A stretch of 64,000 nt of DNA from NCBI RefSeq assembly GCF_014873705.1, contig NZ_JADBDS010000004.1, positions 248,001 through 312,000 on the forward strand, read 5' to 3'. Below, in pieces: positions 52,786 through 62,499 of this stretch (position 1 is the stretch's first letter; each line of letters opens with the position of its first letter). Origin of the DNA: Mycobacterium sp. OAS707 (lineage in GTDB: Bacteria > Actinomycetota > Actinomycetes > Mycobacteriales > Mycobacteriaceae). The notes under the pieces are model-generated. The model did no database searches. It was not told where the DNA came from and saw nothing but the letters and a program-made list of their open reading frames with translations. The position numbers and the translations under genes were made by a program.

Positions 52786-55321
52786 CGGACGCCGCCAAGC
52801 GCTTTGCCAGATACGGTGCCGTACGGCTGCGTTTCGCACGAGCAACCTTCGCCGGTGGTCCTGCCGCGACGACGCGACCACCGTCACCACCGGCCCCCGG
52901 TCCCAGATCGATCACCCAGTCGGCATCCGCGACCATTCGCATGTCATGTTCGGCCACCACGACCGTATTGCCCGCGTCGACGAGTCGGTGCAGCTGACGA
53001 TCGAGCAGATCCACATCGGCGGGGTGCAGACCGGTGGTCGGTTCGTCGAGGACGTAGAGCGTGTGACCGCGCCGCGGCCGCTGCAGTTCGGACGCCAGCT
53101 TGATGCGCTGGGCCTCGCCGCCGGACAGCTCGGTCGCGGGCTGTCCGAGACGTAGATATCCCAGCCCTACCTCTTGGAGTGTGGTCAGACTCCGAGCAGC
53201 AGGCGCAACGTCGGCGAGGAACTCCGCGGCCTCGTCGACCGTCATCGCGAGCACATCGGCGATGGTTCGATCCCGATACCGCACTTCCAGCGTCTGCTCG
53301 GAGTAGCGCGCGCCCTGGCACGTCGGACACGTGGCGTATGTGCCAGGCAGAAACAGCAGCTCCACCGAGACGAACCCCTCCCCTTGACAGGTCGGACACC
53401 GCCCTTCGGCGACGTTGAACGAAAACCTGCCCGCGGTCCAACCGCGACGCCGCGCCTTCGGGGTCGCGGCGAATTCGCGACGTACGGCGTCGAACAGGCC
53501 GGTGTAGGTCGCCAGCGTTGACCGCGGGGTACGTCCGATCGGTCGCTGGTCGACCGAAACCAATCGGTTGATCTCCTCGACTCCGTGGGCCGTCACGCCG
53601 ATACTCGCGTCATGGTCGAGATCGACTATCCCAGTGCCGGATTCGTCATCGTCGGATTCGGCCGGCTCAGTGCAACGGCCCGTTCCGAGGTGGTTGTTCA
53701 CGACGTCGCCGAGAACCTTGACGACGAGCGTCGACTTGCCTGAGCCCGACACACCGGTGACCGCGGTGTACACCCCGAGTGGCAGGTCCACGTCGAGGTC
53801 TTTCAGATTGTGGAAGTTGATGCCGCGCAACCGCAGCTGCCCGGTCTGCGTGCGAGGGTCACGAGTTGCCGGCTCCGCCCCGTCGAACAGGTACCTGCGA
53901 GTGACCGAAGCCTCGATGTCCGCGAGCCCGGGCACCGGCCCGCTGTAGAGTACGTCGCCGCCGAGCTCACCGGCCCCAGGGCCAACATCGACGATCCAAT
54001 CGGCACGGCGTACGACGTCCATGTCGTGCTCGACCACGAACAACGAATTGCCCGCTCGCCGAAGACGATCGAGCACGACGAGCAGTGGTTCGGCATCGGC
54101 CGGGTGCAGACCGGCCGACGGCTCGTCGAGGACGTAAAGCACTCCGAAAAGGCCGGCTCGCAATTGAGTGGCCAACCGCAACCGCTGCAGTTCGCCCGGT
54201 GACACCGTCGGCGTGCGGCGACTGAGCGTCAGGTAGCCGAGACCGAGATCGATGAGTATCTGCAGGCGTGCAACAAGGTCAGCGGCGATCATGGTCGCCA
54301 CTTCGGTCAGTTCACCGGATTCTGTGGACTCGTAGGCAGCGGCGCCGTCGGTGCGAGAAGCCGTGGGCTGCAGAGTATTTGCGAGCTCCGTCAACGGCAT
54401 CGCCGCGTATTCCGCGATCGTACGCCCGGCGAATGTCACCTTCAGCGCCTCCGGCCGCAAGCCTGAACCGTCGCACACCGGGCAGTCGACACTGTCGACG
54501 AACTGCAGCACACGCCGACGCATCATCGCGCTGTGCGAGTTCGCCAACGTGTGACGGACGTGGCGTTCGGCGCTGGAAAACGTGCCGTTGTAGTAATAAT
54601 CGGCCTGCACGGGATGCTGGCCCGGATCGATCTCGACAGTCGGCTGGTCTTCGGTGAACAAGATCCAATCCCGTTGTCGCTTAGGGAGCTTCCGCCACGG
54701 CTTGTCGATGTCATAGCCGAGGGTGACGAGGATGTCGCGTAGATTCTGGCCTTGCCAGGCGCCCGGCCATGCTGCGACCGCACCCTCTCGGATGGTCAGC
54801 GAAGGATCGGGTACCAGCGTCTCTTCGGTCACGCGGTGAATGCGTCCGAGCCCGTGGCATTCGGGGCACGCCCCGACCGCGGTGTTCGGGGAGAACGCGT
54901 CGGAGTCCAGTCGTTCCGTGGCGCCCCGCGGGTAGGTGCCTGCGCGGGAGAACAACATCCTCAGCAGGTTCGACAGGGTGGTGACGGTGCCGACCGTCGA
55001 CCGTGACGTAGCCGAACCTCGGCGCTGCTGCAATGCGACGGCGGGCGGTAGCCCGGTGATGTCATCTACCTTCGGCGCGCCGGACGGCAACAGCAGGCGA
55101 CGGGCATACGGAGCGACAGATTCGAAGTAGCGGCGCTGCGCCTCGGCGTAAATGGTGCCGAAGGCCAGCGAAGACTTCCCGGAACCGGAGATGCCGGTGA
55201 ACGCCACCAGCGCGTCACGTGGTGCGACGACGTCGACGCCCCGTAGATTGTGTACGCGCGTCCCGTACACGCGTACGCAAGGGTCGATGTCGTCAGTGCT
55301 GCGGTAGGTCATTGCTGTCAT
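52775..55321 (-). CDS. UvrA-like ABC ATPase, class II
   Basis: 848 residues. Two ABC cassettes with GISGSGKSSLAF and GVSGSGKSTLVV P-loops, signature VSPGELQRLRLA and ELSGGEAQRIKLA, and Zn-finger cysteines ACPECHG, CPVCDGSG, CPTCQGEG and CPTCQGARY. At this length it lacks the UvrB-binding part of true UvrA (about 950 residues) and is like UvrA2/DrrC class II proteins that act in antibiotic or DNA-intercalator tolerance. The first starts are ATG 55321 or 55312. It is divergent from the helicase gene, 230 bases apart. Confidence 0.92.
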   Translation of the reverse strand: MTAMTYRSTDDIDPCVRVYGTRVHNLRGVDVVAPRDALVAFTGISGSGKSSLAFGTIYAEAQRRYFESVAPYARRLLLPSGAPKVDDITGLPPAVALQQRRGSATSRSTVGTVTTLSNLLRMLFSRAGTYPRGATERLDSDAFSPNTAVGACPECHGLGRIHRVTEETLVPDPSLTIREGAVAAWPGAWQGQNLRDILVTLGYDIDKPWRKLPKRQRDWILFTEDQPTVEIDPGQHPVQADYYYNGTFSSAERHVRHTLANSHSAMMRRRVLQFVDSVDCPVCDGSGLRPEALKVTFAGRTIAEYAAMPLTELANTLQPTASRTDGAAAYESTESGELTEVATMIAADLVARLQILIDLGLGYLTLSRRTPTVSPGELQRLRLATQLRAGLFGVLYVLDEPSAGLHPADAEPLLVVLDRLRRAGNSLFVVEHDMDVVRRADWIVDVGPGAGELGGDVLYSGPVPGLADIEASVTRRYLFDGAEPATRDPRTQTGQLRLRGINFHNLKDLDVDLPLGVYTAVTGVSGSGKSTLVVKVLGDVVNNHLGTGRCTEPAESDDDESGTGIVDLDHDASIGVTAHGVEEINRLVSVDQRPIGRTPRSTLATYTGLFDAVRREFAATPKARRRGWTAGRFSFNVAEGRCPTCQGEGFVSVELLFLPGTYATCPTCQGARYSEQTLEVRYRDRTIADVLAMTVDEAAEFLADVAPAARSLTTLQEVGLGYLRLGQPATELSGGEAQRIKLASELQRPRRGHTLYVLDEPTTGLHPADVDLLDRQLHRLVDAGNTVVVAEHDMRMVADADWVIDLGPGAGGDGGRVVAAGPPAKVARAKRSRTAPYLAKRLAASAIR

Positions 55322-55551
55322 CGTGGCCAACTGGGTACCCACCCTGACGCAGCGCAAGCCTGGTGTTTGCTGCTCGACGAGTGGCGTGGCCAGCTCGGTT
55401 ACTTACGCCCTTGTCCGGAAATGGCCTCGTGATGCTGCCTGTCGCCGACCATCGGGCTAGCGCGTTGCCGGCCTGCGACACGTTCTCCAGTAGAGATGCG
55501 CGCGTGTAATCCCCTGCGCTAGGCTGCTGTCCGATCAGTGAGGAGCTTTGG

Positions 55552-57231
55552 GTGCCGGCTTTTGCAGCGCCCGACACCCAGGCTTTGCGGGGCTGGCAGC
55601 GTCGGGCATTGGTGCGGTATCTGGGTGCCAAACCCCGCGACTTCCTCGCCGTCGCGACCCCGGGGGCAGGTAAGACCGCGTTTGCCCTGCGCATCGCTGG
55701 AGAGCTGCTGGCCGACAACACCGTCGAGCGAATCACGGTCGTCGTGCCGACCGAACATCTCAAGACGCAGTGGGCGCAGGCCGCCGCCAGGGTCGGCATC
55801 GCGCTGGACCCGAAGTTCAGCAACTCGTCGGCGCAGACGTCGTCGGAGTACCACGGTGTCGTCGTCACCTATGCACAGGTGGCCAGCCATCCGACGCGGC
55901 ACCGGGTGCGCACCGAGAACTACCGCACGCTCGTCATCTTCGACGAGATCCATCACGGCGGGGACGCGAAGAGTTGGGGCGACGCGATCCGCGAGGCCTA
56001 CAACGACGCGACGCGGCGGCTTGCGCTGACGGGTACGCCGTTCCGCAGTGACGACAGCCCGATCCCGTTCGTCACCTACGAACCCGACGGCGACGGGCTG
56101 ATGCGCTCGCTGGCCGATCACACCTACGGCTATGCCGAGGCGTTGGCCGATGGTGTGGTCCGGCCCGTCGTCTTTCTGGCCTACTCGGGTGAGGCGCGGT
56201 GGCGCGACAGCGCGGGTGAGGAACATGCCGCGCGCCTCGGTGAACCGCTGACCGCCGAGCAGACCGCCCGCGCGTGGCGCACCGCGCTGAATCCGGCAGG
56301 CGAGTGGATGCCGGCGGTTCTCGCTGCCGCCGACAAACGCCTGCAACAGAAGCGTCAGCACGTTCCCGATGCGGGCGGCATGGTCATCGCCTCCGATCAG
56401 ACCGCTGCTCGCGCATACGCCGCGTTGCTCACCAAGATCACCGGTGAGGCGCCGACGGTCGTGCTGTCCGACGATCCCGGTTCCTCGGACCGCATCAGCC
56501 AGTTCTCGGCAGGAAGCAGTCGCTGGCTGGTCGCGGTGCGGATGGTGTCCGAGGGCGTCGACGTGCCGAGGCTCGCCGTCGGCGTGTACGCGACCAGCGC
56601 GTCGACGCCGCTGTTCTTCGCCCAGGCGATCGGACGGTTCGTCCGTACTCGCCAACCCGGTGAGACGGCGAGCATCTTCCTGCCGTCCGTGCCCAACCTG
56701 CTGTTGCTGGCCAGCGAGATGGAAGCCCAGCGCAACCACGTGCTCGGCAAGCCGCACCGCGAGGCCGAAGGCGACGAGGAGTACGTCGAGCGACGCAAGT
56801 CCGAGCCCGGTGATATGGACAACGGCTTCGAATCGCTTGGCGCCGACGCCGAGCTGGATCAGGTCATCTTCGACGGCTCCTCGTTCGGGACGGCGACGCC
56901 TGCCGGCAGCGAGGAGGAGGCCGACTACCTGGGTATCCCCGGCCTGCTCGACGCCGACCAGATGCGAGACCTGTTGCGGCGCAGGCAGGATGAACAATTG
57001 TCGAAGCGCACTGCGACGGGTGAGGTGCCGCGGCCGTCGACGCATGGACAGCTGCGCGAGTTGCGTCGTGAGCTCAACGCGTTGGTGTCGGTGGCCCACC
57101 ACCGAACCGGCAAGCCGCACGGCTGGATTCACAACGAGCTGCGTCGGCTCTGCGGCGGGCCGCCGATTGCCGCCGCGACGACGGATCAGCTCAAGGCGCG
57201 CATCGAAGCGGTGCGCACGCTGCAGGCTTAG
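55552..57231 (+). CDS. SF2 DEAD/DEAH-type helicase
   Basis: 559 residues. Motif I TPGAGKT near 38-44, DEIH box in FDEIHHGG, motif III LTGTPFRSD, and motif VI QAIGRFVRTR in the second RecA domain. The start is GTG at 55552 with GAGGAG ribosome site. The acidic insertion after 390 (EYVERRKSEPGDMDNGFESL) is not a known domain. It may act in DNA repair or restriction-like defence with the divergent UvrA-like protein; that is inference. Confidence 0.9.
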   Translation: MPAFAAPDTQALRGWQRRALVRYLGAKPRDFLAVATPGAGKTAFALRIAGELLADNTVERITVVVPTEHLKTQWAQAAARVGIALDPKFSNSSAQTSSEYHGVVVTYAQVASHPTRHRVRTENYRTLVIFDEIHHGGDAKSWGDAIREAYNDATRRLALTGTPFRSDDSPIPFVTYEPDGDGLMRSLADHTYGYAEALADGVVRPVVFLAYSGEARWRDSAGEEHAARLGEPLTAEQTARAWRTALNPAGEWMPAVLAAADKRLQQKRQHVPDAGGMVIASDQTAARAYAALLTKITGEAPTVVLSDDPGSSDRISQFSAGSSRWLVAVRMVSEGVDVPRLAVGVYATSASTPLFFAQAIGRFVRTRQPGETASIFLPSVPNLLLLASEMEAQRNHVLGKPHREAEGDEEYVERRKSEPGDMDNGFESLGADAELDQVIFDGSSFGTATPAGSEEEADYLGIPGLLDADQMRDLLRRRQDEQLSKRTATGEVPRPSTHGQLRELRRELNALVSVAHHRTGKPHGWIHNELRRLCGGPPIAAATTDQLKARIEAVRTLQA

Positions 57232-57695
57232 GCCAACTCCGCCAGATGCTTCAGCGAGTTGTCCAGATGCTGCCGGTCGAACGGCGGGAATCCGATGTGT
57301 TCGCGTGTTTCCGATGGGACATCCGACCAGTCGTAGGTCAACGTGACTTCGGTTTCCGCCGGGCCGACTGACGTCAGGTCATAGCGCCAGAGCCAACCAC
57401 CGAACTCGAGATCGGCGTCGTCAGCACCCTGGCCGGGTAGCCATGCGATGGCGCGCGGCGGCTCGAAGACCTCGACTCTGTTGGCCATCTCGTAGAACTT
57501 GTCCGGGTGGTTCTCGTGGAACATCGTCATCCGGAAAACCTGACCGACGCCGGCCAGCGGCTTGCCATCCAGCGGCTCACGCACCCATCCGGTGCCGTCA
57601 ATGGCCTGGTGCGTCGACGGGTCGGCCAGCACGTTGAAGACGTCCTGAACCGGCGCCTGGATTGTCAGCGTGGCAGTCATGCGTTCTTCGGTCAT
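57228..57695 (-). CDS. SRPBCC family protein
   Basis: 155 residues of helix-grip fold (LTIQAPVQDVFNVLADPSTHQAI at the start and an LTYDWSDVP strand). Probably binds a hydrophobic ligand; some relatives are polyketide cyclases. ATG at 57695 is chosen; ATG 57680 also possible. It is convergent with the helicase (stop overlap 4 bases) and divergent from the peptidase gene. Confidence 0.85.
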   Translation of the reverse strand: MTEERMTATLTIQAPVQDVFNVLADPSTHQAIDGTGWVREPLDGKPLAGVGQVFRMTMFHENHPDKFYEMANRVEVFEPPRAIAWLPGQGADDADLEFGGWLWRYDLTSVGPAETEVTLTYDWSDVPSETREHIGFPPFDRQHLDNSLKHLAELA

Positions 57696-57763
57696 GTGAA
57701 TAGAGACTCCGCGCATCCCGATAAGTAATCGCGCAAACCGACAATCCCGCATACGTTTTCCTC

Positions 57764-58477
57764 ATGCCCGCCGACGCGCCGACAATCCTCGCGACTAGCG
57801 GAGGCCTGCGGGAAGGGCGGCGGACCCGATGGGAGTTCAGCGAGCTGACGGAATACGCGATCGAGTTGGCCGGCGTCACGGGACGCGCGCCGCGGATCTG
57901 TTTCGTCGCCACCGCGCTCGGTGACAATCCGACCGTCCTGCACTGGCTCACTGACGCCGCGCACGTGCGCGGGCTCGCCGCGTCGCACCTGACGCTGTTC
58001 CCGATGCCCAACGTCGACGACATCACCGCGCACCTGCTCGACCAGGATGTGGTGTGGGTGTTCGGCGGAAGCGTGGCGGGTCTGCTGGCGATGTGGCGGC
58101 TGCACGGTGTCGACGCGGCGATGCGAACCGCATGGCAGGCAGGCGTGGTGCTCACCGGCGTCTCCGCGGGATCGATCTGCTGGCACGTCGGAGGCACGAC
58201 GGATTCGTTCGGACCGGATCTTCGGCCAGTCACCGACGGGCTCGCCCTCGTGCCGTATTCGAACGGCGTTCATTACGACTCCGAACCGCAGCGCCGCCCG
58301 TTGTTCCAACGCCTCGTCGGTGACGGCACCTTGCCGGCCGGATACGCCACCGATGACGGCGCGGGTGTGCTGTATCGCGGCACCGACTTTGTCGAAGCGT
58401 TCAGCGAACGTGATGGCGCCGCAGCGTATTTCGTCGATGCGGCCGACGAGACTCGACTCGACACCCGGCGGCTCTAG
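57764..58477 (+). CDS. Peptidase family S51 (dipeptidase E-like)
   Basis: 237 residues. Nucleophile Ser135 in TGVSAGSICWH and His170 in SNGVHYDSEP of the S51 fold; VWVFGGSVAGLL is a strand of the class I GATase-like core. It may release dipeptides with N-terminal Asp or process cyanophycin-like chains; substrate unknown. Confidence 0.88.
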   Translation: MPADAPTILATSGGLREGRRTRWEFSELTEYAIELAGVTGRAPRICFVATALGDNPTVLHWLTDAAHVRGLAASHLTLFPMPNVDDITAHLLDQDVVWVFGGSVAGLLAMWRLHGVDAAMRTAWQAGVVLTGVSAGSICWHVGGTTDSFGPDLRPVTDGLALVPYSNGVHYDSEPQRRPLFQRLVGDGTLPAGYATDDGAGVLYRGTDFVEAFSERDGAAAYFVDAADETRLDTRRL

Positions 58478-58527
58478 GACGCTGCCCGGGTCGGGGTTAG
58501 TTGTTGGTTGGTGGTGGTTGGTAGGGG

Positions 58528-59670
58528 TCATACCACCACCAGTCGGCGCGCTCGCCCAGCGGCCCGGTCCAGGGTGGGACATCGGGCGGGGGTTGGGTGG
58601 GTGGCGGGTCCGGTGAGGGTGATGACGCCGCGGTGATGCAGCCGGTGGTGATACGGACACAGCAGCACGAGGTTGTCCAGGTCGGTGGGGCCGCCGTTTT
58701 CCCAGTGCACCAGGTGATGGGCGTGCAGTCCGCGGGTGGCCCCACACCCGGGTACCGCACAGGCGGGGTGGCGATGTTCAAGGGCGCGGCGCAGCCGCCG
58801 ATTGACCGTGCGGGTGGTGCGTCCGGCGCCGATCGGCTGGCCGTGGCGTTCGAACCAGACTTCGCAGGTGGCATCACAGGTCAGATACCGCCGATCGGCG
58901 TCGGTCAGCAGCGGCCCCAGGTGCAGGGCCGCGGTGTGGTCTTTGACGTCGAGGTGCGCGATCACGGTGGTGTGTTGTGCGTGGGGGCGGCGCGCGGCCT
59001 CGGCGTCCCAGCCGGCCTCCACCAGCCGCATGAACGCCTCACCCGTGGTCGGCGCCGGGGGCCGCTGCGCTGAATCGCCGCCGCTTCCGTGGTCGAGCTT
59101 GTACTCGGTGTAGAGGGCGTCGTGATGCGAGGCCAGTGCGGCGTCGAGCTTGGCCGACTCGATATGCGGCAGTCGGATGCGCCACGTGGTGAAGTGCTCA
59201 TCAGAGCTCTTGGTGACCGAAACCTTCGGCTCCGGCGGAGGCTCGGGGTTGGGGTCGGGTCGGGGTTCGAGTTTGACCGCGGTGCGCAATTGGTTGACCG
59301 TCGCCACGGCCGCCAACTGCGCGTAATGCTCATCAGAGCCCGCACCCGCGGCGCCGGCGATGACGCCGACCTGATCCAGCGACAACCGGCCCTCGCGCAT
59401 CGCTTCTGCGCAGCGCGGAAACTCGTCCAACCGGCCCGCGACCGTCGTAGTGGTCTTCGCGGTGGTCGAGGACAACCCCAGTCGCCAGGCCACCAACCCC
59501 GCCACCGAGCGTGCCTCGGTGGCACCCCACAACCCGTCGCGGTCGATCTCGGCGACGATCTCCACCACGCGCCCGTCGATGGCGTTGCGCTGCCCCGCCA
59601 ACTCGGCCAACTCCCCAAACAGCACCTCAAGACGCTCTTTCGGAATCATCGCGGTCGCCGCCAAGGACAT
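58528..59670 (-). CDS. HNH endonuclease with DUF222 (13E12 repeat family)
   Basis: 380 residues. DUF222 covers about 20-300 and the HNH domain is at the C-terminus (CAVPGCGATRGLHAHHLVHWENGGPTDLDNLVLLCPYHHRLHH, cysteine and histidine zinc site, nuclease His). Many copies of this 13E12 family occur in mycobacterial chromosomes and they vary among strains. No partner gene is visible. Its antisense strand carries a long open frame that is a shadow of this and neighbouring genes. Confidence 0.92.
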   Translation of the reverse strand: MSLAATAMIPKERLEVLFGELAELAGQRNAIDGRVVEIVAEIDRDGLWGATEARSVAGLVAWRLGLSSTTAKTTTTVAGRLDEFPRCAEAMREGRLSLDQVGVIAGAAGAGSDEHYAQLAAVATVNQLRTAVKLEPRPDPNPEPPPEPKVSVTKSSDEHFTTWRIRLPHIESAKLDAALASHHDALYTEYKLDHGSGGDSAQRPPAPTTGEAFMRLVEAGWDAEAARRPHAQHTTVIAHLDVKDHTAALHLGPLLTDADRRYLTCDATCEVWFERHGQPIGAGRTTRTVNRRLRRALEHRHPACAVPGCGATRGLHAHHLVHWENGGPTDLDNLVLLCPYHHRLHHRGVITLTGPATHPTPARCPTLDRAAGRARRLVVV

Positions 59671-59715
59671 AACCCCATCATCACAAAGGGGTCCGACAAA
59701 TTTCGGGCCGCAGCG

Positions 59716-60531
59716 TTAGAGCCCGAGGAGTTCCGGCAGATCGGCTACCGAGTCGATGACATGATTGGGCTGCATCGCGAATTCGTCTGCGGCCCAACGG
59801 TCCAGCGTGTCCTGGCGGAACTTGCCGGTGCGCACCAGCACCCCGGTCATCCCCACCACCTGCGCGGCCAGCACGTCGTTGTTGAGGTCGTCGCCAATCA
59901 TGTACATCTCGTCTGCGTCGACGCCCAGCCTGCTCGCGGCGGCCAGAAAACCTTCGGGCGCAGGCTTGCCGACAGCGGTGGCCTTACGGCCGGAAGTCTC
60001 TTCCATTCCGATCAGGTACATGCCGGTGTCGACCCGCAAGCCGTCGGTGGTGGTCCACGCGGTGCTGCGATGCATTGCGACCACCGGCACTCCCTGCGCC
60101 ATCCAGTCGTACACCCACGACAACGTCAGATGGCTGTACTCCGGGCCCGCCCCGCCCAGCAGCACCACATCGGGCGTCTCGGGTGCCTTCGGGCCGGCGA
60201 ATTCGCTCGAATACGCGATGTCGATGCCAGGCATGTCCTCGGCGATCTGCCCGCTGTTGACCAAGAAGCACCGCGCATCGGGATAGCGGCTGCGGACATA
60301 CTCCGCGGTGAGCACCGCAGCGGTGATGACCTCGTCGGCGCGCACCGCCATCCCGGCCTCGGTGAGGAGTCCGGCGATCTGCACACGGGTCCGCGTCGTG
60401 GTGTTGGTCAGGTACGAGCATGCAATCTGGTTGTCAGACAAAGTCCGCAATGTTTTCGATGCGCCCGCGATCGGCTTCCACGACGTCACCAGGACGCCGT
60501 CGATGTCGAACAGCACACCACCGATTGCCAT
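59716..60531 (-). CDS. HAD-superfamily hydrolase (type IIA, NagD-like)
   Basis: 271 residues. Asp9 and Asp11 in LFDIDGVL (nucleophile and acid), TNTTTRT for motif II, Lys in VGKPAPEGF, and GDDLNNDV for the metal site. It dephosphorylates a small phosphate ester; substrate unknown. Start ATG at 60531. Confidence 0.9.
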   Translation of the reverse strand: MAIGGVLFDIDGVLVTSWKPIAGASKTLRTLSDNQIACSYLTNTTTRTRVQIAGLLTEAGMAVRADEVITAAVLTAEYVRSRYPDARCFLVNSGQIAEDMPGIDIAYSSEFAGPKAPETPDVVLLGGAGPEYSHLTLSWVYDWMAQGVPVVAMHRSTAWTTTDGLRVDTGMYLIGMEETSGRKATAVGKPAPEGFLAAASRLGVDADEMYMIGDDLNNDVLAAQVVGMTGVLVRTGKFRQDTLDRWAADEFAMQPNHVIDSVADLPELLGL

Positions 60532-60573
60532 GGCCCGACACTAAACGGCAAACGAATCAGCGCAACTCGGGGG

Positions 60574-61050
60574 CTACCCGAACTGCGCGAAGTACGGCCG
60601 CTCCTGCTTACCCTTCTCGACCAGGATGAAGACGACACCCCACGGGTCAGCGAACCATGTGGTGCGCACTCCTGCGATATCGGCGATTCCGTCGACAAGA
60701 AACTGAACTCCCTTGTCTTCCAGCATTTTCCGGGTGGAAACGACGTCGTCGCAGATCAGCCCGATGTGCGACAGCCCCGGGTCGGCCAGACCTGTCCGGG
60801 CCGTGTCGCCGCCGTCGGCACGCAGATACTCGATGACTTCGAGCACCCGGTCACCGTCGTCGCCGAAGCCTACGATCGCGGCTTTCATCGCAGGATCGGC
60901 CAACAATTCACCCATGTCGGCGCGGATGGCGTCACCGTCCATCACGTACGGCGGCGAAAGCACCGTGAATCCCAGCACGTCGCGGTAGTAAGCCACCGCC
61001 GCCTCACAGTCGGGAACGCAGACGCCGCTATGTGCCAGGCCCGTGATCAT
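60574..61050 (-). CDS. VOC family protein (methylmalonyl-CoA epimerase/glyoxalase-like)
   Basis: 158 residues, two betaalphabetabetabeta units with metal ligands around AHSGVCVPD, EVIEYLRAD, SHIGLICDD and VVFILVEKG. Reaction unknown. It is next to the PH-domain gene, 18 bases away. Confidence 0.85.
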   Translation of the reverse strand: MITGLAHSGVCVPDCEAAVAYYRDVLGFTVLSPPYVMDGDAIRADMGELLADPAMKAAIVGFGDDGDRVLEVIEYLRADGGDTARTGLADPGLSHIGLICDDVVSTRKMLEDKGVQFLVDGIADIAGVRTTWFADPWGVVFILVEKGKQERPYFAQFG

Positions 61051-61068
61051 GTCCTCGATTCTGGCAGT

Positions 61069-62499
61069 TCAAGCCTTAGCCCATGCGTTGTCGGCGACCC
61101 ACGGCGATGCGGCCGCTGCGATCGTCCACGCCAACTCGGCAGGAACGTCGATCACCCGGTAACGCTTCACTCCCGCTGCGGTCGCGGCGATCAACGTCGC
61201 GACGCCCGCACGGCGCTGCAGCAGCGTCTGGCGCACGGTCCATCCGATGATGCCCGCCGCCGCAATGCAGTCGCGGCGCCGATCCAGGCTGCCCGACCGT
61301 GCCACCAGCCACTCCGGATCCACCCGATGCCTGAGCGCCCGCGACCGGTCGACCGCCAACAGCACACAGCAGACCGTCAGCACCACCCACACCGGCCACC
61401 CCCAGATCGGTGTCGGCACCACGACCATCACGATCAGCAGCACCGCGGGCAGCGCCAACGCCCGCGTCCAGCGCCTGCGCGTCGCCGCGGCGCCGTGTGC
61501 CTGCAGCGGGCCGCTCACCGCGTCCGGGTTGGCGATCAACCCCGACAACACCGACTCAGCAGTCACGCGCGGGCATGGCGGCAGCAGCAACGACGCCTCG
61601 CCAGCCCCACCGACACCCGTCATCACCGCGTCCAGTCCGGCGCCCCCGAACAATCGCACCAACAGCGGCTCACGCAACGTGCCGCCGCGCAACCGCCGCA
61701 TGTCGAAGGTGTGCTCGCGCAGCCGCAGCAGTCCATGCTCGAGGTGCAGCAGCTCCGCATCTCGGCGCAACACGAGATTTCCATACGTCACCAGCGACCG
61801 CAGCACCGACAACACCACCGAGGCGACGAGCACCACGACCGCGGCCACGCTCAGGCTTGCCGCGACTCCGAAGCGCTCCGCGGCCTCAACGCCAGACCGG
61901 GCCAGTCGCGAATCCTGCAGTGCCGCAATGGCACCCGCCTGATACACCAGGCCAACTGCCGCCGCGATCATCGCCAGTCCGGTGAAACTCAGCGGACTGT
62001 AACGCAACCAGGAAGGCTGCCAACGCGCCAACTCCCGGCCCGACGTTTCCTGCTCGATCGCAAGCGAATCCGCCAGCAGAATGGCGCGCAGCCGCGGCAC
62101 TTGTCCGGCCTCGACCGCGTCGAGTGCGAACGCCGCGTCGCGCGTGGCTTCCTGGCCTGTGCCGAGCCGCAACACAGTCAGCCCGAGCAGTCGGTGCAAC
62201 AGCCGAGCGTCGGTCGAAACAGAGCGAATCCTGTTGCGCGGCACCGAAAGAACCTTGCGCTGAAGCACGCCTTTACGCAGCCGCACTTCTTCGGCGTCGA
62301 TCCGGTACGCGGTGGTGAACCACCGCGCCACGCCATAGCCGACGACGAGCGCGAGGCCGAACAGCGTCCACAGCGGATTGCCCGTCGCCGATCCGAGCAC
62401 TACTGAGCCGATCAGCAGCGGTATCTGGCGCAGCACCTCGTGGACGGGATGCACCAACAGCATGCGTGGGCTGAGTCGTTGCCACACCTCACCGGTCAC
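61069..62499 (-). CDS. PH-domain (DUF304, YdbT-like) membrane protein
   Basis: 476 residues, GTG start at 62499 (VTGEVWQRLSPRML) overlapping the previous gene stop by 4 bases. Several membrane segments at about 25-65, 170-200, 225-250 and 370-410, and two or three bacterial PH (bPH2) folds such as AYRIDAEEVRLRKGVLQRKVLSVPRNRIRSV. Relatives in Bacillus (YdbT) are involved in antimicrobial-peptide tolerance. Downstream partner of the small PH protein. Confidence 0.88.
   Translation of the reverse strand: MTGEVWQRLSPRMLLVHPVHEVLRQIPLLIGSVVLGSATGNPLWTLFGLALVVGYGVARWFTTAYRIDAEEVRLRKGVLQRKVLSVPRNRIRSVSTDARLLHRLLGLTVLRLGTGQEATRDAAFALDAVEAGQVPRLRAILLADSLAIEQETSGRELARWQPSWLRYSPLSFTGLAMIAAAVGLVYQAGAIAALQDSRLARSGVEAAERFGVAASLSVAAVVVLVASVVLSVLRSLVTYGNLVLRRDAELLHLEHGLLRLREHTFDMRRLRGGTLREPLLVRLFGGAGLDAVMTGVGGAGEASLLLPPCPRVTAESVLSGLIANPDAVSGPLQAHGAAATRRRWTRALALPAVLLIVMVVVPTPIWGWPVWVVLTVCCVLLAVDRSRALRHRVDPEWLVARSGSLDRRRDCIAAAGIIGWTVRQTLLQRRAGVATLIAATAAGVKRYRVIDVPAELAWTIAAAASPWVADNAWAKA

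Noticed and set aside
59089..62406. 1105-codon open frame on the plus strand
   Set aside because: Antisense to the HNH, HAD, VOC and PH-domain genes, low-complexity in Arg/Gln/His, no recognisable domain.
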